This document shows, piece after piece, positions 1-7,409 of a stretch of 44,680 nt of DNA. The notes beneath the pieces were generated by a model. That model was given only the letters and a program-made list of their open reading frames with translations. It did no database searches and was not told the origin of the DNA. Positions within the stretch are counted from its first letter, which is position 1. Each line of letters opens with the position of its first letter. A program made the position numbers and the translations under genes. The DNA is taken from positions 1-44,680 of the forward strand of contig CAUJJC010000074.1 of NCBI GenBank assembly GCA_963204975.1, given 5' to 3'. The stretch comes from Verrucomicrobiota bacterium (GTDB lineage Bacteria; Verrucomicrobiota; Verrucomicrobiia; Verrucomicrobiales; Verrucomicrobiaceae).

Positions 1-1
1 G

Positions 2-73
2 GTAGAGGTAGCCGAAGTGGCCGCTGTGGCCGAGGCTCCCGCTGCTGAAGTAGCACCTGCCGCCGAGTCCTAA
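2..73 (+). CDS. C-terminal end of an Ala/Glu/Val-rich protein (partial)
   Basis: The frame is open from the window edge to a TAA at 71-73 and encodes 23 residues made almost only of Val, Glu, Ala and Pro (ending APAAES). Low-complexity acidic/alanine tails of this kind are common at the end of ribosomal proteins and translation factors in this phylum, but nothing here identifies the protein. A strong rho-independent terminator follows at 102-148, which supports a real gene end. Only the tail is visible, so no function is given. Confidence 0.6.
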   Translation, partial: VEVAEVAAVAEAPAAEVAPAAES

Positions 74-101
74 ACGATCCGGCTGACGCCCATCTCCGAT
101 G

Positions 102-148
102 CCCCAAGCTTCCCGTCTCTCACGTGACATGGACGCTTGGGGTTTTTT
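102..148 (+). terminator. Rho-independent terminator
   Basis: CCCCAAGC (102-109) pairs perfectly with GCTTGGGG (135-142) and is followed directly by six T (143-148). It sits 29 bp after the stop of the plus-strand gene ending at 73. The T tract lies only on the plus side, so it ends that gene rather than the convergent ABC-F gene. Confidence 0.8.
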
Positions 149-168
149 ATTTACCCGATGTCCTGCGC

Positions 169-1776
169 CTACTGGGCGACCAGTGCAGCGCGCTCGTTCT
201 CGATGCCGCTCTTCTCGAGGTAGTAATCGTAGCCGCCCGAGTAAGGCGTGACCCTGCCGTTGTTGATGTGCAGCACCTTGGTCGCCAGCGTGCGGATGAA
301 ATGCACGTCATGGCTGATGAAGATCAGCGTGCCCTCGTAGCTCTGGAGCGCCTGCGTCAGGCCTTCGATGCTCTGGATGTCGAGGTGTGTCGTGGGTTCG
401 TCCATCAGCAGCACGTTCGGCGGATCAACGAGGAACTTCACGAGGTTGAGCCGGCTCTTTTCACCACCGCTCAGCACCTCGCACTTCTTATAGACCTCTT
501 CGCGGCGGAACAGGAAGCTGCCGAGAATGGCGCGGGCTTCATCTTCACGAAGGGAAGGGCACACGCGGATGACTTCCTCCAGCACCGAGTTGGTGCCTTC
601 GATCGTGGCTCCGCGATGCTGGCTGAAGTAGCCGAGCTTCACATTGGTGCCCAGCTTGCGTTCACCTTTCTGGAACGGAATCTCCTCGGCCAAAATCTTT
701 AGCAAGGTGGACTTGCCCGCCCCATTGGGGCCGACGAGCACGGTCTTCTCACCGCGCTCGAACTCGATGTCCAGCCCTTCGTAGATCTTCTTCGTGCCGT
801 AGGCCTGATGGACGTTCTCCAGGACCAGCACGCGCTGCCCGCTGCGCACGGGCTGCGGGAAGTTGAACTTGAAGTATTTCCGTGGAGGCGAGGGCTTCTT
901 GAGCCGCTCCAGTTTGTCGAGCTGCTTCTGGCGGCTCTGCGCCGAAGCGGCCTTGGAGGCCACATTGCGGAAGCGTTCGATGAACTCCTCGGCAGCCTCG
1001 ATCTCCTTCTGCTGATTCTTGAAGGACTGAAGCGCGCGCTCGTAGTTCTCTTCCTTCTGCTTGAGGAAGTCAGTGTAGTTGCCCTGGTAGCAGATCAGCT
1101 TGCTCTCGTCGATTTCATACACGGTCTGCACGAGCACATCCATGAAGTCGCGGTCATGCGAAATCATGAGCACGGCACCGGGATAGTTCTTCAAATACTG
1201 GCGGAACCAGAGCAGGGAGAGCAGGTCGAGGTGGTTGGTGGGCTCATCAAGCAGGAGCAAGTCCGGCTCCAGCACCAGCAGACGCGCCAGGTGGGCTCGC
1301 ATCATCCAGCCACCGCTCAGTTCGCGGGCGGGACGATTCCAGTCCTCCTCTTTGAAGCCGAGTCCGCGCAGCATCTTCTTGGCCTTGGCCTCGCTCTCAG
1401 GATTGTGCAGCACATCGAACTTCGTCTGCGCCTCGAAATACTCAGGATCATCGGTCGAGCCCGCCTGCTCATGCTTGCGCAGCACCGTCTCGAGTGCGTC
1501 GAGATCTCCAGCGCGACCCGTCGCCACTTCGAGCGCGGTCTCATTGCCCAGCGCCTCGCTCTCCTGCGGCAGGAAGCCGAGCGTGGTGTATTCGTCGCGC
1601 TGCACCGTGCCCGCATCGGGCGTGTCTTCCTTCAGGATCAGCGAGAACAAGGTGGACTTGCCAGCTCCATTCGGACCCACAAGGGCCACGCGCTCGGCGT
1701 AGTTGATCGTCATGTCCGCATCCTGAAACAGGACACGGTTATTGAAGGACTTGGTGAGTTTGCGCAGGACTAGCAT
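169..1776 (-). CDS. ABC-F family ATPase (translation/ribosome-associated type)
   Basis: This is a soluble 535-residue protein with two ABC ATPase domains and no membrane segments, the ABC-F layout. ABC-F proteins bind the ribosomal E site and act in translation or antibiotic protection. The first Walker A GPNGAGKST is at about 34-42, with signature LSGG at 153-156 and Walker B LLLLDEPTNHLD at 173-184. The second set is near 349-357, LSGG 435-438 and VLLMDEPTTHLD 455-466. Between them a charged helical linker (about 235-300, including AEEFIERFR) corresponds to the P-site tRNA-interaction motif. The ATG at 1776 is preferred over an upstream GTG at 1800 because homologues start right before the first beta strand (MLVLRKLTKSF). 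The exact subfamily (EttA, YbiT, YheS or Uup) cannot be settled by eye. It follows the antiporter gene by 60 bp. Confidence 0.9.
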   Translation of the reverse strand: MLVLRKLTKSFNNRVLFQDADMTINYAERVALVGPNGAGKSTLFSLILKEDTPDAGTVQRDEYTTLGFLPQESEALGNETALEVATGRAGDLDALETVLRKHEQAGSTDDPEYFEAQTKFDVLHNPESEAKAKKMLRGLGFKEEDWNRPARELSGGWMMRAHLARLLVLEPDLLLLDEPTNHLDLLSLLWFRQYLKNYPGAVLMISHDRDFMDVLVQTVYEIDESKLICYQGNYTDFLKQKEENYERALQSFKNQQKEIEAAEEFIERFRNVASKAASAQSRQKQLDKLERLKKPSPPRKYFKFNFPQPVRSGQRVLVLENVHQAYGTKKIYEGLDIEFERGEKTVLVGPNGAGKSTLLKILAEEIPFQKGERKLGTNVKLGYFSQHRGATIEGTNSVLEEVIRVCPSLREDEARAILGSFLFRREEVYKKCEVLSGGEKSRLNLVKFLVDPPNVLLMDEPTTHLDIQSIEGLTQALQSYEGTLIFISHDVHFIRTLATKVLHINNGRVTPYSGGYDYYLEKSGIENERAALVAQ

Positions 1777-1836
1777 CGGGGCGCGATTGGTAGCGCACAC
1801 TCCGGCGGGTGCAACCCCGGCATTTCAGCGCCCTGG

Positions 1837-3141
1837 CTAGCGCAGCACCAGCCAGCCAACGATGAGCAGCACAGGCACCAGGATGGGCAGCGAGTAGCCG
1901 ATGATGTAACCGATGAAACCCGGCGTATGCACCTTGGACTTCTCAGCGATGGCCTTGACCATGAAGTTCGGCCCATTGCCGATGTAACTGCCCGCCCCAA
2001 AGAACACCGCACCCAAGGACACCGCGAGCAGGAAGGGGCCGTCTTTCACCACGAACTCCGCCACATGCGCCGGATTCCCCACATCGAGATGATGTGCTCC
2101 CATCTCCGCCGCGAGGAAGGTGAGGTAAGTCGGCGCATTGTCCAGGAAGGCAGACAGCGTTCCCGAAGCGATGTAAAACTGCATCGGCGTGTGCAGGGCA
2201 ATGCCTTCCCCGCCTTTGAGCAAATCCAGTGCCGGCAGCATGGTGAGGAAGATGCCCACGAAGAGCCAGGCCACCTCCTGCACGGGATGGAAGTTGAAGT
2301 CATTAGCCTCATGCACATCCCGATGCGTGGTGAAGTAGGACACCACTGCCGCACCGATCATGATCACGGCTGACAAGGTGATCGGCCCCAGGCGCAGTTC
2401 CTGATCCACAAAGACTCCGATGAGCACCACCCCGATCAGCGCCAGATTCCACAGACCACGGAAGTGCCACTCCTCGTGCCGGGTCTCGAATTCCTGAACC
2501 TCCTTCGGCGCGCGGGCGAAGTTCTTGCGGTCAATCACGAAGAACACCGCCAGCAGTGCGCCCACCACCAGCAGCCAGGCCTGCCAGCAGTGTGTGAGCG
2601 TCCACCAGAAGGGCACGCCGCGAAGGAAGCCGATGAACAGAGGTGGATCGCCGATCGGCGTGAGGCAGCCACCGCAGTTGCTCACGATGAAGATGAAGAA
2701 CACGATGTGAAAGCCCGTGATGCGATACCGGTTCATCCTGATCCAGGGACGAATCATCAGCATGGACGCGCCCGTCGTGCCGATGAGATTCGCCAGCACC
2801 GCACCGATGAGCAGGAAGAGCACGTTCACCCCCGGCGTGGCCTCACCCTTCACCCGGATATTGATCCCGCCGCTGATCACGTAAAGCGATCCCACCAGCG
2901 CGATGAAGCTCACATACTCCTGCGCCGCGTGAGCCAGGGCTACCCCATTGTGCAGGCCAAACCAATAGTAGCCCGCCGTGACCAAGCCCAGGCCCACAGC
3001 CACCTTCGCGTAGTGATGCTCCCAGAACTTCGGTGCCAGCATCGGCCCCATCGCAATGCACAGCAGCAGCAGAGCAAATGGGATGACCATCAGCGGATTG
3101 GGGTTCGCGGAGTGAGAGGCAGCGGCGAGCAGGAAAGTCAT
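1837..3141 (-). CDS. CitMHS_2-type sodium:proton antiporter / ion-transporter superfamily membrane protein
   Basis: This 434-residue integral membrane protein has about 11-12 hydrophobic segments. Features of the CitMHS_2/NhaD-like branch of the ion-transporter superfamily are visible: a central NCGGCLTPIGDPPLF loop (about 160-175), which resembles the polar re-entrant GDPP region of NhaD/ArsB-type carriers, and a second conserved stretch FLDNAPTYLTF (about 335-345). The family is annotated as putative sodium:proton antiporters, but the substrate here is inferred only. It lies between and co-oriented with the EF-hand protein (54 bp upstream) and the ABC-F gene (60 bp downstream). It could instead carry another anion; it is not a convincing ArsB, and it is 38 kb from the ars genes. 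Confidence 0.8.
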   Translation of the reverse strand: MTFLLAAASHSANPNPLMVIPFALLLLCIAMGPMLAPKFWEHHYAKVAVGLGLVTAGYYWFGLHNGVALAHAAQEYVSFIALVGSLYVISGGINIRVKGEATPGVNVLFLLIGAVLANLIGTTGASMLMIRPWIRMNRYRITGFHIVFFIFIVSNCGGCLTPIGDPPLFIGFLRGVPFWWTLTHCWQAWLLVVGALLAVFFVIDRKNFARAPKEVQEFETRHEEWHFRGLWNLALIGVVLIGVFVDQELRLGPITLSAVIMIGAAVVSYFTTHRDVHEANDFNFHPVQEVAWLFVGIFLTMLPALDLLKGGEGIALHTPMQFYIASGTLSAFLDNAPTYLTFLAAEMGAHHLDVGNPAHVAEFVVKDGPFLLAVSLGAVFFGAGSYIGNGPNFMVKAIAEKSKVHTPGFIGYIIGYSLPILVPVLLIVGWLVLR

Positions 3142-3195
3142 GCGCGCATCACACCCGGTGAGCGAACGCTGTCAACCCGAAGCGTCCATCCCCCG

Positions 3196-5394
3196 CTACT
3201 TCGCAGCCACGGACTTGCCCGGCAGCGGCACGAAGGTCTCCGCGTAGCCGATCATCATCTCATCGTAGGTTTGCTGCCCCCAGCGAATGGTCTTGCCCGG
3301 ATCAGGATTGGCCGGGTTGCCCGCGCTGTTGTCAAAGACAGCCGTGATCTTCATCGTGCTGCCACGCGGGATCGTTCGCGGCTGCTTGTAGTCGTAGCGA
3401 AGCTGCCAGTTGAAGTCATAGCGCGGGATATCGAGCAGGGTTTCGGTTTTGCCATCCGGCAACGTCACCTCGTATTTGAAGGCCTTCCCACGCACATGCA
3501 TGTGGGCGACGAAGGCCATGATGGTGATGTCCGTGGGCAGCACTCGGGACATCGTCTCCACATGGTTGGCCTCGTGGGGCGGGATGTTCAGCTTGTGATG
3601 GGCGAGTTCGAGCGTCTTCACCGCGTAGCGAGGCGGCTCCTTGGCAAAGATGAGTCCGATGCGCAGTTGGTCGGTGGTGGCCTTGCCGCTCGGCGTGTAG
3701 TGAATCTGGAAGCTCATCCTCGCACCGGCAGGCAGCTTCCGGGCAAAGCCGGATGGATACACCTTGCTGGCATTGCCCGGCACATAGGCCGCCCAGTAGC
3801 CACCGCCTGCGCCTTCGTCACGGTCGCGGACCTTCCCCTTGCCCTCGTGGACATTGACAATCACATGGTGAACCACGCTGCGATCCGTCGGCACGATTTC
3901 ATAGCCCTGCACCCACTTGTCTTCACTGAAGGTGGTCTCTGCGATCACGAACTGGTAGGGCATGGTTCCCTCCGCCTTGATGCTGATGGGCCGTGGAATC
4001 TGCACCACATGGTCAGGCTGGCCAATCGTCCAGGACTCCTGGAACTGGCGAGCGATAGGTGCCTCGCGGGGATCTCCCTCGGGTCGATCACTGTCCAGCC
4101 AAGCGATGAGGTCCGCCTTGTCCTGCTCACTCAGGGACCGATCATTGGCCCAGGGGCTCTCATGCTCGCCAGCCACCGGAGCCGCGAACCATGGCGGCAT
4201 CGCCCCCCGCGTGATCTGCTTTTTGATCATGCCCGCGTTCTCGATGAGGTCGCTTCGCGTCTCGAGTGCAAACGGTGCCAGCCCGCCCGTGTGATGGCAC
4301 TCGATGCAGTTGGCCTGCATGATGCGAGCGATCTGGTGGTGGTAGGTGATCGCCGTCGCAACCGGAGATGCAGGCTTCAAATCCAATGCACACCCCGGAG
4401 CCGTGGTGGCAGCGAACTTGGGTGGCAAACACGCCGCGTGAGCTGCCATCGCCTCACGCAGGTAGTGGCGCTGCGCCTTCTCCTTCGCGTAGCCCAGTCC
4501 GTATTGGTCATTCACCGCCCCACGGTAAACCAGCGTCCGCGCAGCATCGAGCAGGAAGGCCTCCGTGGTGCTCGTCGCCGCCAGAGCAGCCACCAGCGCC
4601 TTGTCCGTATCTTGAATCACAGGAGCCGTGAGCTGGTAGGCAGTCACGAACTTCGCCAGTTCATCCGCACTGTCACTGGGCACCGTGTTGACCAGATAAA
4701 ACGCGACCCCGCTGGTGCTGCACTCCTTCTCGAGACGGGCGAGTTCCGGCCCCAGCTTGTTGCTGATCGGGCACGTCGCACTGAAGAGCGCCAGCACCGT
4801 CGTCTTGCCCCCGAGCGAGACGGGCTTGCCCTGGGTGTCCTTTAGGGGCAAGGCGGGAATCAATCGTCCGACGAGGTGCTCCGAGGGCTTCAGCAGCTGT
4901 GGCTGCTCCTTCAGACTGGGATCCTCGACGACCGCAGGTGCAGGGTCGTCAGCCGGCACATCCCGCACCAGACGCCGTGGAACCATCGCCCCCATGACCG
5001 AACGCGCCTCCTCCAGGGTCACGGCACCGTCTTGGTTCACATCGAGCTTCTTCCGATACTCGCCGCTCGTCAGCTCCGAGCCACTCAGCTTGCCATCGGA
5101 ATCCCGGTCGAGGTAGCGGAACACCTTCTCGATCGGCAAGCCGCCCTCGGAGGACTCCGCCACCGTCTTCGCCGCCTTGGCCAGAGCTTTTGTGGCCTCG
5201 GGGAGCGTGACGGACCCGCTTTGATCAAGATCGAGCCTTTCGAACAAACCGTCCCCAGGCACCTCCTCCTTCGTGAGAAGTCCGTCGTGATTGGCATCAT
5301 ACTTGTCAAAACGAGCCTGCCCGGTCGGTGCCGCCGCAAGCCACGCCGTAAAACCAGCAGCAGCCAAGAGTGAGAGAGCGATGAGTTTATTCAT
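3196..5394 (-). CDS. Exported EF-hand / thioredoxin-like / cytochrome c / copper-monooxygenase-like protein
   Basis: This 732-residue protein has a signal peptide (1 to about 22). Four EF-hand-like Ca loops follow, at about 30-44 (DKYDANHDG), 55-66, 96-107 and 118-129. A thioredoxin/AhpC-like domain (about 175-325) carries a single cysteine in SATCPIS (C208), so it lacks a resolving CxxC. Next comes one c-type haem motif CIECHH (363-368) in a short cytochrome segment. The C-terminal half (about 450-725) resembles type II copper ascorbate-dependent monooxygenases, with His pairs at 509-510, HMH at 631-633 and a late DEMMIGY Met motif at 711-717. Proteins of this architecture are typical of planctomycetes and verrucomicrobia and have no firmly assigned substrate. 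It probably works in the periplasm, coupling redox and copper chemistry. It is the first gene of a minus-strand run with the antiporter and ABC-F genes. Confidence 0.8.
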   Translation of the reverse strand: MNKLIALSLLAAAGFTAWLAAAPTGQARFDKYDANHDGLLTKEEVPGDGLFERLDLDQSGSVTLPEATKALAKAAKTVAESSEGGLPIEKVFRYLDRDSDGKLSGSELTSGEYRKKLDVNQDGAVTLEEARSVMGAMVPRRLVRDVPADDPAPAVVEDPSLKEQPQLLKPSEHLVGRLIPALPLKDTQGKPVSLGGKTTVLALFSATCPISNKLGPELARLEKECSTSGVAFYLVNTVPSDSADELAKFVTAYQLTAPVIQDTDKALVAALAATSTTEAFLLDAARTLVYRGAVNDQYGLGYAKEKAQRHYLREAMAAHAACLPPKFAATTAPGCALDLKPASPVATAITYHHQIARIMQANCIECHHTGGLAPFALETRSDLIENAGMIKKQITRGAMPPWFAAPVAGEHESPWANDRSLSEQDKADLIAWLDSDRPEGDPREAPIARQFQESWTIGQPDHVVQIPRPISIKAEGTMPYQFVIAETTFSEDKWVQGYEIVPTDRSVVHHVIVNVHEGKGKVRDRDEGAGGGYWAAYVPGNASKVYPSGFARKLPAGARMSFQIHYTPSGKATTDQLRIGLIFAKEPPRYAVKTLELAHHKLNIPPHEANHVETMSRVLPTDITIMAFVAHMHVRGKAFKYEVTLPDGKTETLLDIPRYDFNWQLRYDYKQPRTIPRGSTMKITAVFDNSAGNPANPDPGKTIRWGQQTYDEMMIGYAETFVPLPGKSVAAK

Positions 5395-5514
5395 GAGCGC
5401 GAGATCGTGCGTCTGAGTGTGCCCTCAACCCGGCGTGTGTGACACCAGTTGCAGAAAAAGGAAGAAATCAGCCGCTCGCGGGAACGGTTCTCGGTTTTCC
5501 CCTTCAGGGGCCTT

Positions 5515-5580
5515 GCACTCGACACACAGCAGGCCTGCACTCGACACACAGCAAGCCTGCACCCGGCACGTTGCAGGCCT
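5515..5580. repeat. Three diverged 22-bp direct repeats (leader of the minisatellite)
   Basis: Units start at 5515, 5537 and 5559, each beginning GCAC and ending in the GCCT just before the next. The first two differ at one base; the third is diverged in the middle (GCACCCGGCACGTTGCAGGC). They share the 22-bp unit length of the main array that follows but have a different core sequence. Confidence 0.8.
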
Positions 5581-5593
5581 GCACTTGCCCCAC

Positions 5594-5850
5594 ACCCGGC
5601 CCGGTGTCGCCACATACCCGACCCGGTGTCGCCACATACCCGACCCGGTGTCGCCACATACCCGGCCCGGTGTCGCCACTCACCCGGCCCGGTATCACCA
5701 CCCACCCGGCCCGGTATCACCACCCACCCGGCCCGGTGTCACCACGCACCCGACTCGGTGTCACCACCCACCCGGCCCGGTGTCACCACTCACCCGGCCC
5801 GGTATCGCCACCCACCCGGCCCGGTATCGCCACTCACCCGACCCGACTGA
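5594..5850. repeat. 22-bp minisatellite, 11 full copies plus a partial
   Basis: Units begin at 5594, 5616, 5638, 5660, 5682, 5704, 5726, 5748, 5770, 5792 and 5814, with a truncated copy from 5836. The common core reads ACCCGGCCCGGTGTCGCC with variation at a few fixed positions (GTGTCGCC, GTATCACC, GTATCGCC, final CAT/CTC/CCC). Repeats are head-to-tail without spacers. The unit is not a multiple of 3 and has no stops in any frame, so several long open frames run through it on both strands; none looks like a gene. Confidence 0.92.
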
Positions 5851-5942
5851 CGCCAGGGTCCGTCCCGGTCTCTGATCATCCCGGCAAGCCACCTCCCTCC
5901 TTCGATGCCGGACCCTGCCACCGCGCAGCGCAGGCTCACTCC

Positions 5943-6037
5943 TCAAGCCGAAGGCTTGACCGCCATTAGCCAGGGATTGAGCGCAGCGACATCCCTGGAA
6001 GATTCGCCCCCCCAGCTCCCCGATCCCGGAGGGATCG
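5943..6037. repeat. Intergenic hairpin element (three perfect short stem-loops)
   Basis: Three perfect inverted repeats lie in a row: TCAAGCC/GGCTTGA with loop GAA (5943-5959), CCAGGGAT/ATCCCTGG with a 13-nt loop (5970-5998), and CGATCCC/GGGATCG with loop GGA (6021-6037). The wording around them (attgagcgcagcgacatccc, ggagggatcgcagcc) resembles dispersed intergenic repeats seen in many high-GC environmental bacteria, but only one copy is in this window. I infer a REP-like or noncoding RNA-like mobile repeat. No gene is visible between 5850 and 6143. Confidence 0.55.
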
Positions 6038-6101
6038 CAGCCGCTCGTTGGTTCAATGCCGACACCCTTCGAGGCCTCTGGGAAATAATGACGGGCTGAT
6101 T

Positions 6102-6111
6102 GTGTGGCTAA
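6102..6111. repeat. Left copy of a 10-bp inverted repeat bounding the cassette region
   Basis: GTGTGGCTAA here is the exact reverse complement of TTAGCCACAC at 7359-7368. The two copies enclose the two low-GC genes and their attC site, with about 1.25 kb between them. A match of this length could be chance, but its position at both edges of the foreign-looking DNA is suggestive. Confidence 0.4.
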
Positions 6112-6143
6112 TTGTTTACAAATCGGCTGCTTCCGACAAAATG

Positions 6144-6491
6144 CTAGGCATCTGCTGCGGTGATAGGTGGCCGAAGTCCACTTCGGCCCAACGGCGAGAC
6201 CTCAGTGGAGAGCCACCGGAACGCTAGAAACACGAACAATCCGAGTAAAAGGGCGCCGAGAGTTACAAGGAACCAATAGCTCCAAGGAGTCTGGATTCTG
6301 GTGTATCGCTCTGATCGCTGCCAAATCTCCCCTGTCCAAAGCGCAAATCCCAGCTCGGCGGTGAGTGCGACTGAGCCACTGATCAAGATGCTAAGCCCTC
6401 CTGCAAACTCGCTGCCCAGCAGAACTGAGATGCCGCAGCCAATCAACCCAGCGCCCACTGGTAAGACAAAGCTATATTCTCTCGGTGACAT
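6144..6491 (-). CDS. Small three-helix membrane protein, cassette-borne hypothetical
   Basis: The protein has 115 residues from an ATG at 6491 (MSPREYSF). A longer in-frame reading from 6677 would run through the attC structure and is rejected. Hydrophobic segments lie at about 9-25, 30-50 and 73-95, and the C terminus is polar (ends PPITAADA). I do not recognise a family. The start codon lies 32 bp after the recombination end of the attC at 6524-6616, the usual geometry of an integron cassette gene. Base composition is lower in GC than the flanking chromosomal genes, consistent with recent acquisition. No complete attC is visible after its own stop, so this cassette looks truncated at its far end. 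Confidence 0.6.
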   Translation of the reverse strand: MSPREYSFVLPVGAGLIGCGISVLLGSEFAGGLSILISGSVALTAELGFALWTGEIWQRSERYTRIQTPWSYWFLVTLGALLLGLFVFLAFRWLSTEVSPLGRSGLRPPITAADA

Positions 6492-6523
6492 CTTGTCTGG
6501 TGTGCAATGGACTCTGCTTCTTG

Positions 6524-6616
6524 GGCGAACGTCTCGGATCAGGCGACGGCGAGCGTAAGACGTTGCTGACACGACAGACAGCCTTCGAGCCGTTGCCTGC
6601 ATCCGTTTTGTTCGCC
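6524..6616 (-). other. Integron attC recombination site
   Basis: Read on the minus strand, a 7-bp box GGCGAAC (R'') at the start is the exact reverse complement of the terminal box GTTCGCC (R'). Inside these lie unpaired 4-nt spacers (AAAA and AGAC). Next comes a long inner stem: the 17-nt arm CGGATGCAGGCAACGGC (6605-6589) pairs with the 16-nt arm at 6550-6535. One extra unpaired G and one mismatch lie in the first arm. A variable middle of 38 nt follows. Conserved AAC/GTT triplets, central spacers and an extrahelical base in the upstream arm are the defining features of attC sites, and the 93-bp length is typical. The extra base sets the orientation to minus, matching the genes on either side: the upstream gene stops 32 bp before it and the next starts 32 bp after it. 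Confidence 0.8.
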
Positions 6617-6648
6617 TTTGGTTGGTGTTGTGGTCATCCTTCCGCCAT

Positions 6649-7329
6649 TTAGCGCTTCGGTGCAGGATTGACCACACGCGTCGCCTCCAAATCTAACCCC
6701 TTCTTGCTCTTTCCTTTGAGCATCCGCCCGTTTGATGCCAGACGGAACGTGTCAATGTAGAGTCCACGATCCCAAACAATCTCTATCTTCTCGTGAGCAA
6801 TGAGCTTCCATACTCCCGGCGCATTATTGGGGCCTTCTCGGAAGGCCATCCCGTCTTCTCGAAGATGGCAGACATCATCTCCGCGATACTTCCATCTCCC
6901 GACGAATGGCCCGAGATTGGGTGCAGGACCAACTAGTTTCCCAGTCCGATCAGGCAGGTTGGTGACTTTGAACGATTTGAACGATGGATCGAAGGCGACT
7001 ACCCAACCATCCCTGGTATGAGCAGTCATGTGCAGAATATGATCGCCCACAACTTTCCAAAGGCCCTCAAATACGATGCGGTCATTATACCACGAAGAAT
7101 AGTAGCCATTCGGCCTAAAACGTATTGACGTCCATGCTCCATCCTTAATTGTCGTAACTCCGGATGTGGTGACATAGTCCCCGACAAAATGAACACTCCA
7201 CTGCGTGTTGGTTAGCTTGAGTTCGGCGTCTTGTGTCTGTTGAGGTGTAGCGGTGCTAACCTGTCCGCTTACAATTTGCGTTGAGAGGATGACGATAATT
7301 AGCGTTGCAAGTTGAAGTGCAGTTTTCAT
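6649..7329 (-). CDS. Exported hypothetical protein, cassette-borne
   Basis: The protein has 226 residues from the ATG at 7329. A GTG 39 bp further upstream would cross the attC-like box and is rejected. It has a clear signal peptide (MKTALQLATLIIVILSTQIVSG, about 1-22). The mature part has two similar beta-rich stretches, each with a Trp-containing start (TQWSVHF; GRWKYRGD), a turn with NG and an EGLWKV or PGVWKL strand. This suggests a small lipocalin-like or duplicated beta-sheet fold. I do not recognise a family. Codon use is AT-richer than the surrounding genes. It sits directly between an attC half-site (GTTCGCC box at 7353-7347, 17 bp before the ATG) and a full attC (starting 32 bp after its TAA), so it is one complete gene cassette. 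Confidence 0.7.
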   Translation of the reverse strand: MKTALQLATLIIVILSTQIVSGQVSTATPQQTQDAELKLTNTQWSVHFVGDYVTTSGVTTIKDGAWTSIRFRPNGYYSSWYNDRIVFEGLWKVVGDHILHMTAHTRDGWVVAFDPSFKSFKVTNLPDRTGKLVGPAPNLGPFVGRWKYRGDDVCHLREDGMAFREGPNNAPGVWKLIAHEKIEIVWDRGLYIDTFRLASNGRMLKGKSKKGLDLEATRVVNPAPKR

Positions 7330-7346
7330 AGGAGACTCTGACTTTA

Positions 7347-7409
7347 GGCGAACGTTGTTTAGCCACACTTAATTGTGGGCGAATCGGATTCGTCCACAGT
7401 TAAGTGTGG
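7347..7409 (-). other. attC right-end box with a 23-bp near-perfect inverted repeat
   Basis: On the minus strand the box GTTCGCC (7353-7347) is identical to the R' end of the attC at 6524-6616 and precedes the ATG at 7329 in the same way. Beside it, 7363-7385 and 7387-7409 form an inverted repeat matching at 21 of 23 positions around a 1-nt centre, a very long stem. A matching GGCGAAC upstream box is missing, so this is either a rearranged attC, an attI-like end, or an attC-like junction damaged by deletion. There is no T tract on either side, so it is not a standard terminator. Confidence 0.5.

Noticed and set aside
1837-3141. ArsB arsenite pump serving the ars operon
   Set aside because: It belongs to the same superfamily, but its GDPP-type loop and neighbours fit the CitMHS_2 antiporter group and it lies 38 kb away.
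2464-4845. A 793-codon open frame on the plus strand
   Set aside because: It lies antisense to the antiporter and the EF-hand/cytochrome gene, both with clear domains; it is a shadow caused by GC-biased third positions.
5515-5850. CRISPR-like array
   Set aside because: Units are contiguous without unique spacers, there are no cas genes, and the units lack a palindromic repeat structure.
5417-5969. Several open frames through the 22-bp repeat on both strands
   Set aside because: The repeat has no stop codon in any frame, so open frames arise automatically; the translations are Pro/Gly/Arg/Thr repeats without a start or stop context of a gene.
6144-6677. Longer 177-residue start for the small membrane protein
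   Set aside because: The extra 62 residues would be translated from the attC stem itself and are Arg-rich and unlike a protein start; the ATG at 6491 fits cassette geometry.
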